Source: Sorex araneus (Eukaryota; Chordata; Mammalia; Eulipotyphla; Soricidae). Taken from it: 64,000 nt of DNA. Numbering within the stretch: the stretch's first letter is position 1; every line of letters begins with the position of its first letter. A model generated the notes under the pieces. That model did not search any database. It saw only the letters and a list, made by a program, of their open reading frames with translations, and was not told the DNA's origin. The stretch covers positions 86,720,899 through 86,784,898 of the forward strand of contig NC_073313.1 of the NCBI RefSeq assembly GCF_027595985.1, given 5' to 3'. This document shows, one piece after another, positions 63,827 through 64,000 of the stretch. Position numbers and translations under genes: made by a program.

Positions 63827-64000
63827 TTTTTTTTTTTATTTTTGGGTCATACCCAGCGATGCTCACGGGTTACTCCTGGCTCTGCACTCAGGAATTACTC
63901 CTGGCGATGCTGGGGAGACCATATGGGATGCAGGGATTGAACCCGGCTCAGGCGCATGCAGGGCAAACGCCCTACCCACTGTACTACTGCTCCGGCCCCC
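63827..64000 (-). mobile_element. SOR-type SINE at the window end
   Basis: GGGTCATACCCAGCGATGC to TACTACTGCTCCGGCCCC; it reaches the last base of the window. Confidence 0.94.

Noticed and set aside
59650..64000. 3' end of BCORL1, expected next to ELF4 from human synteny
   Set aside because: No exon resembling it was found on the minus strand; it may lie beyond the window or the order may differ.

Overview
The window is vertebrate nuclear DNA, almost certainly from a shrew (Soricidae, most like Sorex). It has spliced exons with GT-AG introns, CpG islands, MIR, L2 and L1 fossils, and roughly a hundred copies of one tRNA-derived SINE. That SINE, about 170 bp with a tRNA-like head and an A-rich tail, matches what I recall of the shrew SOR family. 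This attribution is from memory; no search was run.

One protein-coding gene is supported: ELF4 (MEF), an ETS-family transcription factor, on the + strand. A GC-rich promoter island lies at about 0.2-2.5 kb with two good candidate non-coding first-exon donors (1256/1257 and 1488/1489). A large first intron of nearly 39 kb is packed with SINEs. The start codon is at 40396. Eight coding exons follow (40396-40467, 47450-47621, 48015-48110, 49888-50055, 51557-51640, 51711-51903, 54158-54520, 55461-56250). They join in phase to a 645-residue product, close to the 663 residues I recall for human ELF4. The ETS DNA-binding domain (about residues 199-286) is intact. The 3'UTR is about 3.4 kb and ends at AATAAA 59620-59625, inside an ancient L2 3' end.

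Within intron 1, SINE-free islands carry motif clusters that could be regulatory (about 20.0 kb, 26.6 kb, 33.6-35.7 kb and 39.5-40.1 kb). The last has an interferon-response-like core, a RUNX motif and an ETS/IRF composite core just upstream of the first coding exon. Beyond the gene, a second CpG island at about 61.0-61.85 kb begins with a near-perfect CTCF core motif. I could not assign it to a gene.

The most unusual structures are: a decayed copy of the ELF4 C-terminal coding sequence inside its own 3'UTR (about 57.76-57.89 kb); a 53-bp, roughly seven-copy tandem repeat just after the stop codon; a retroposed two-SINE read-through chimera at 6476-6876 whose source lies 0.6-0.9 kb upstream; and a serial SINE insertion array at 29.8-30.86 kb. 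No complete new biological system is visible. Nearly all other open reading frames are SINE translations or GC-rich compositional frames.
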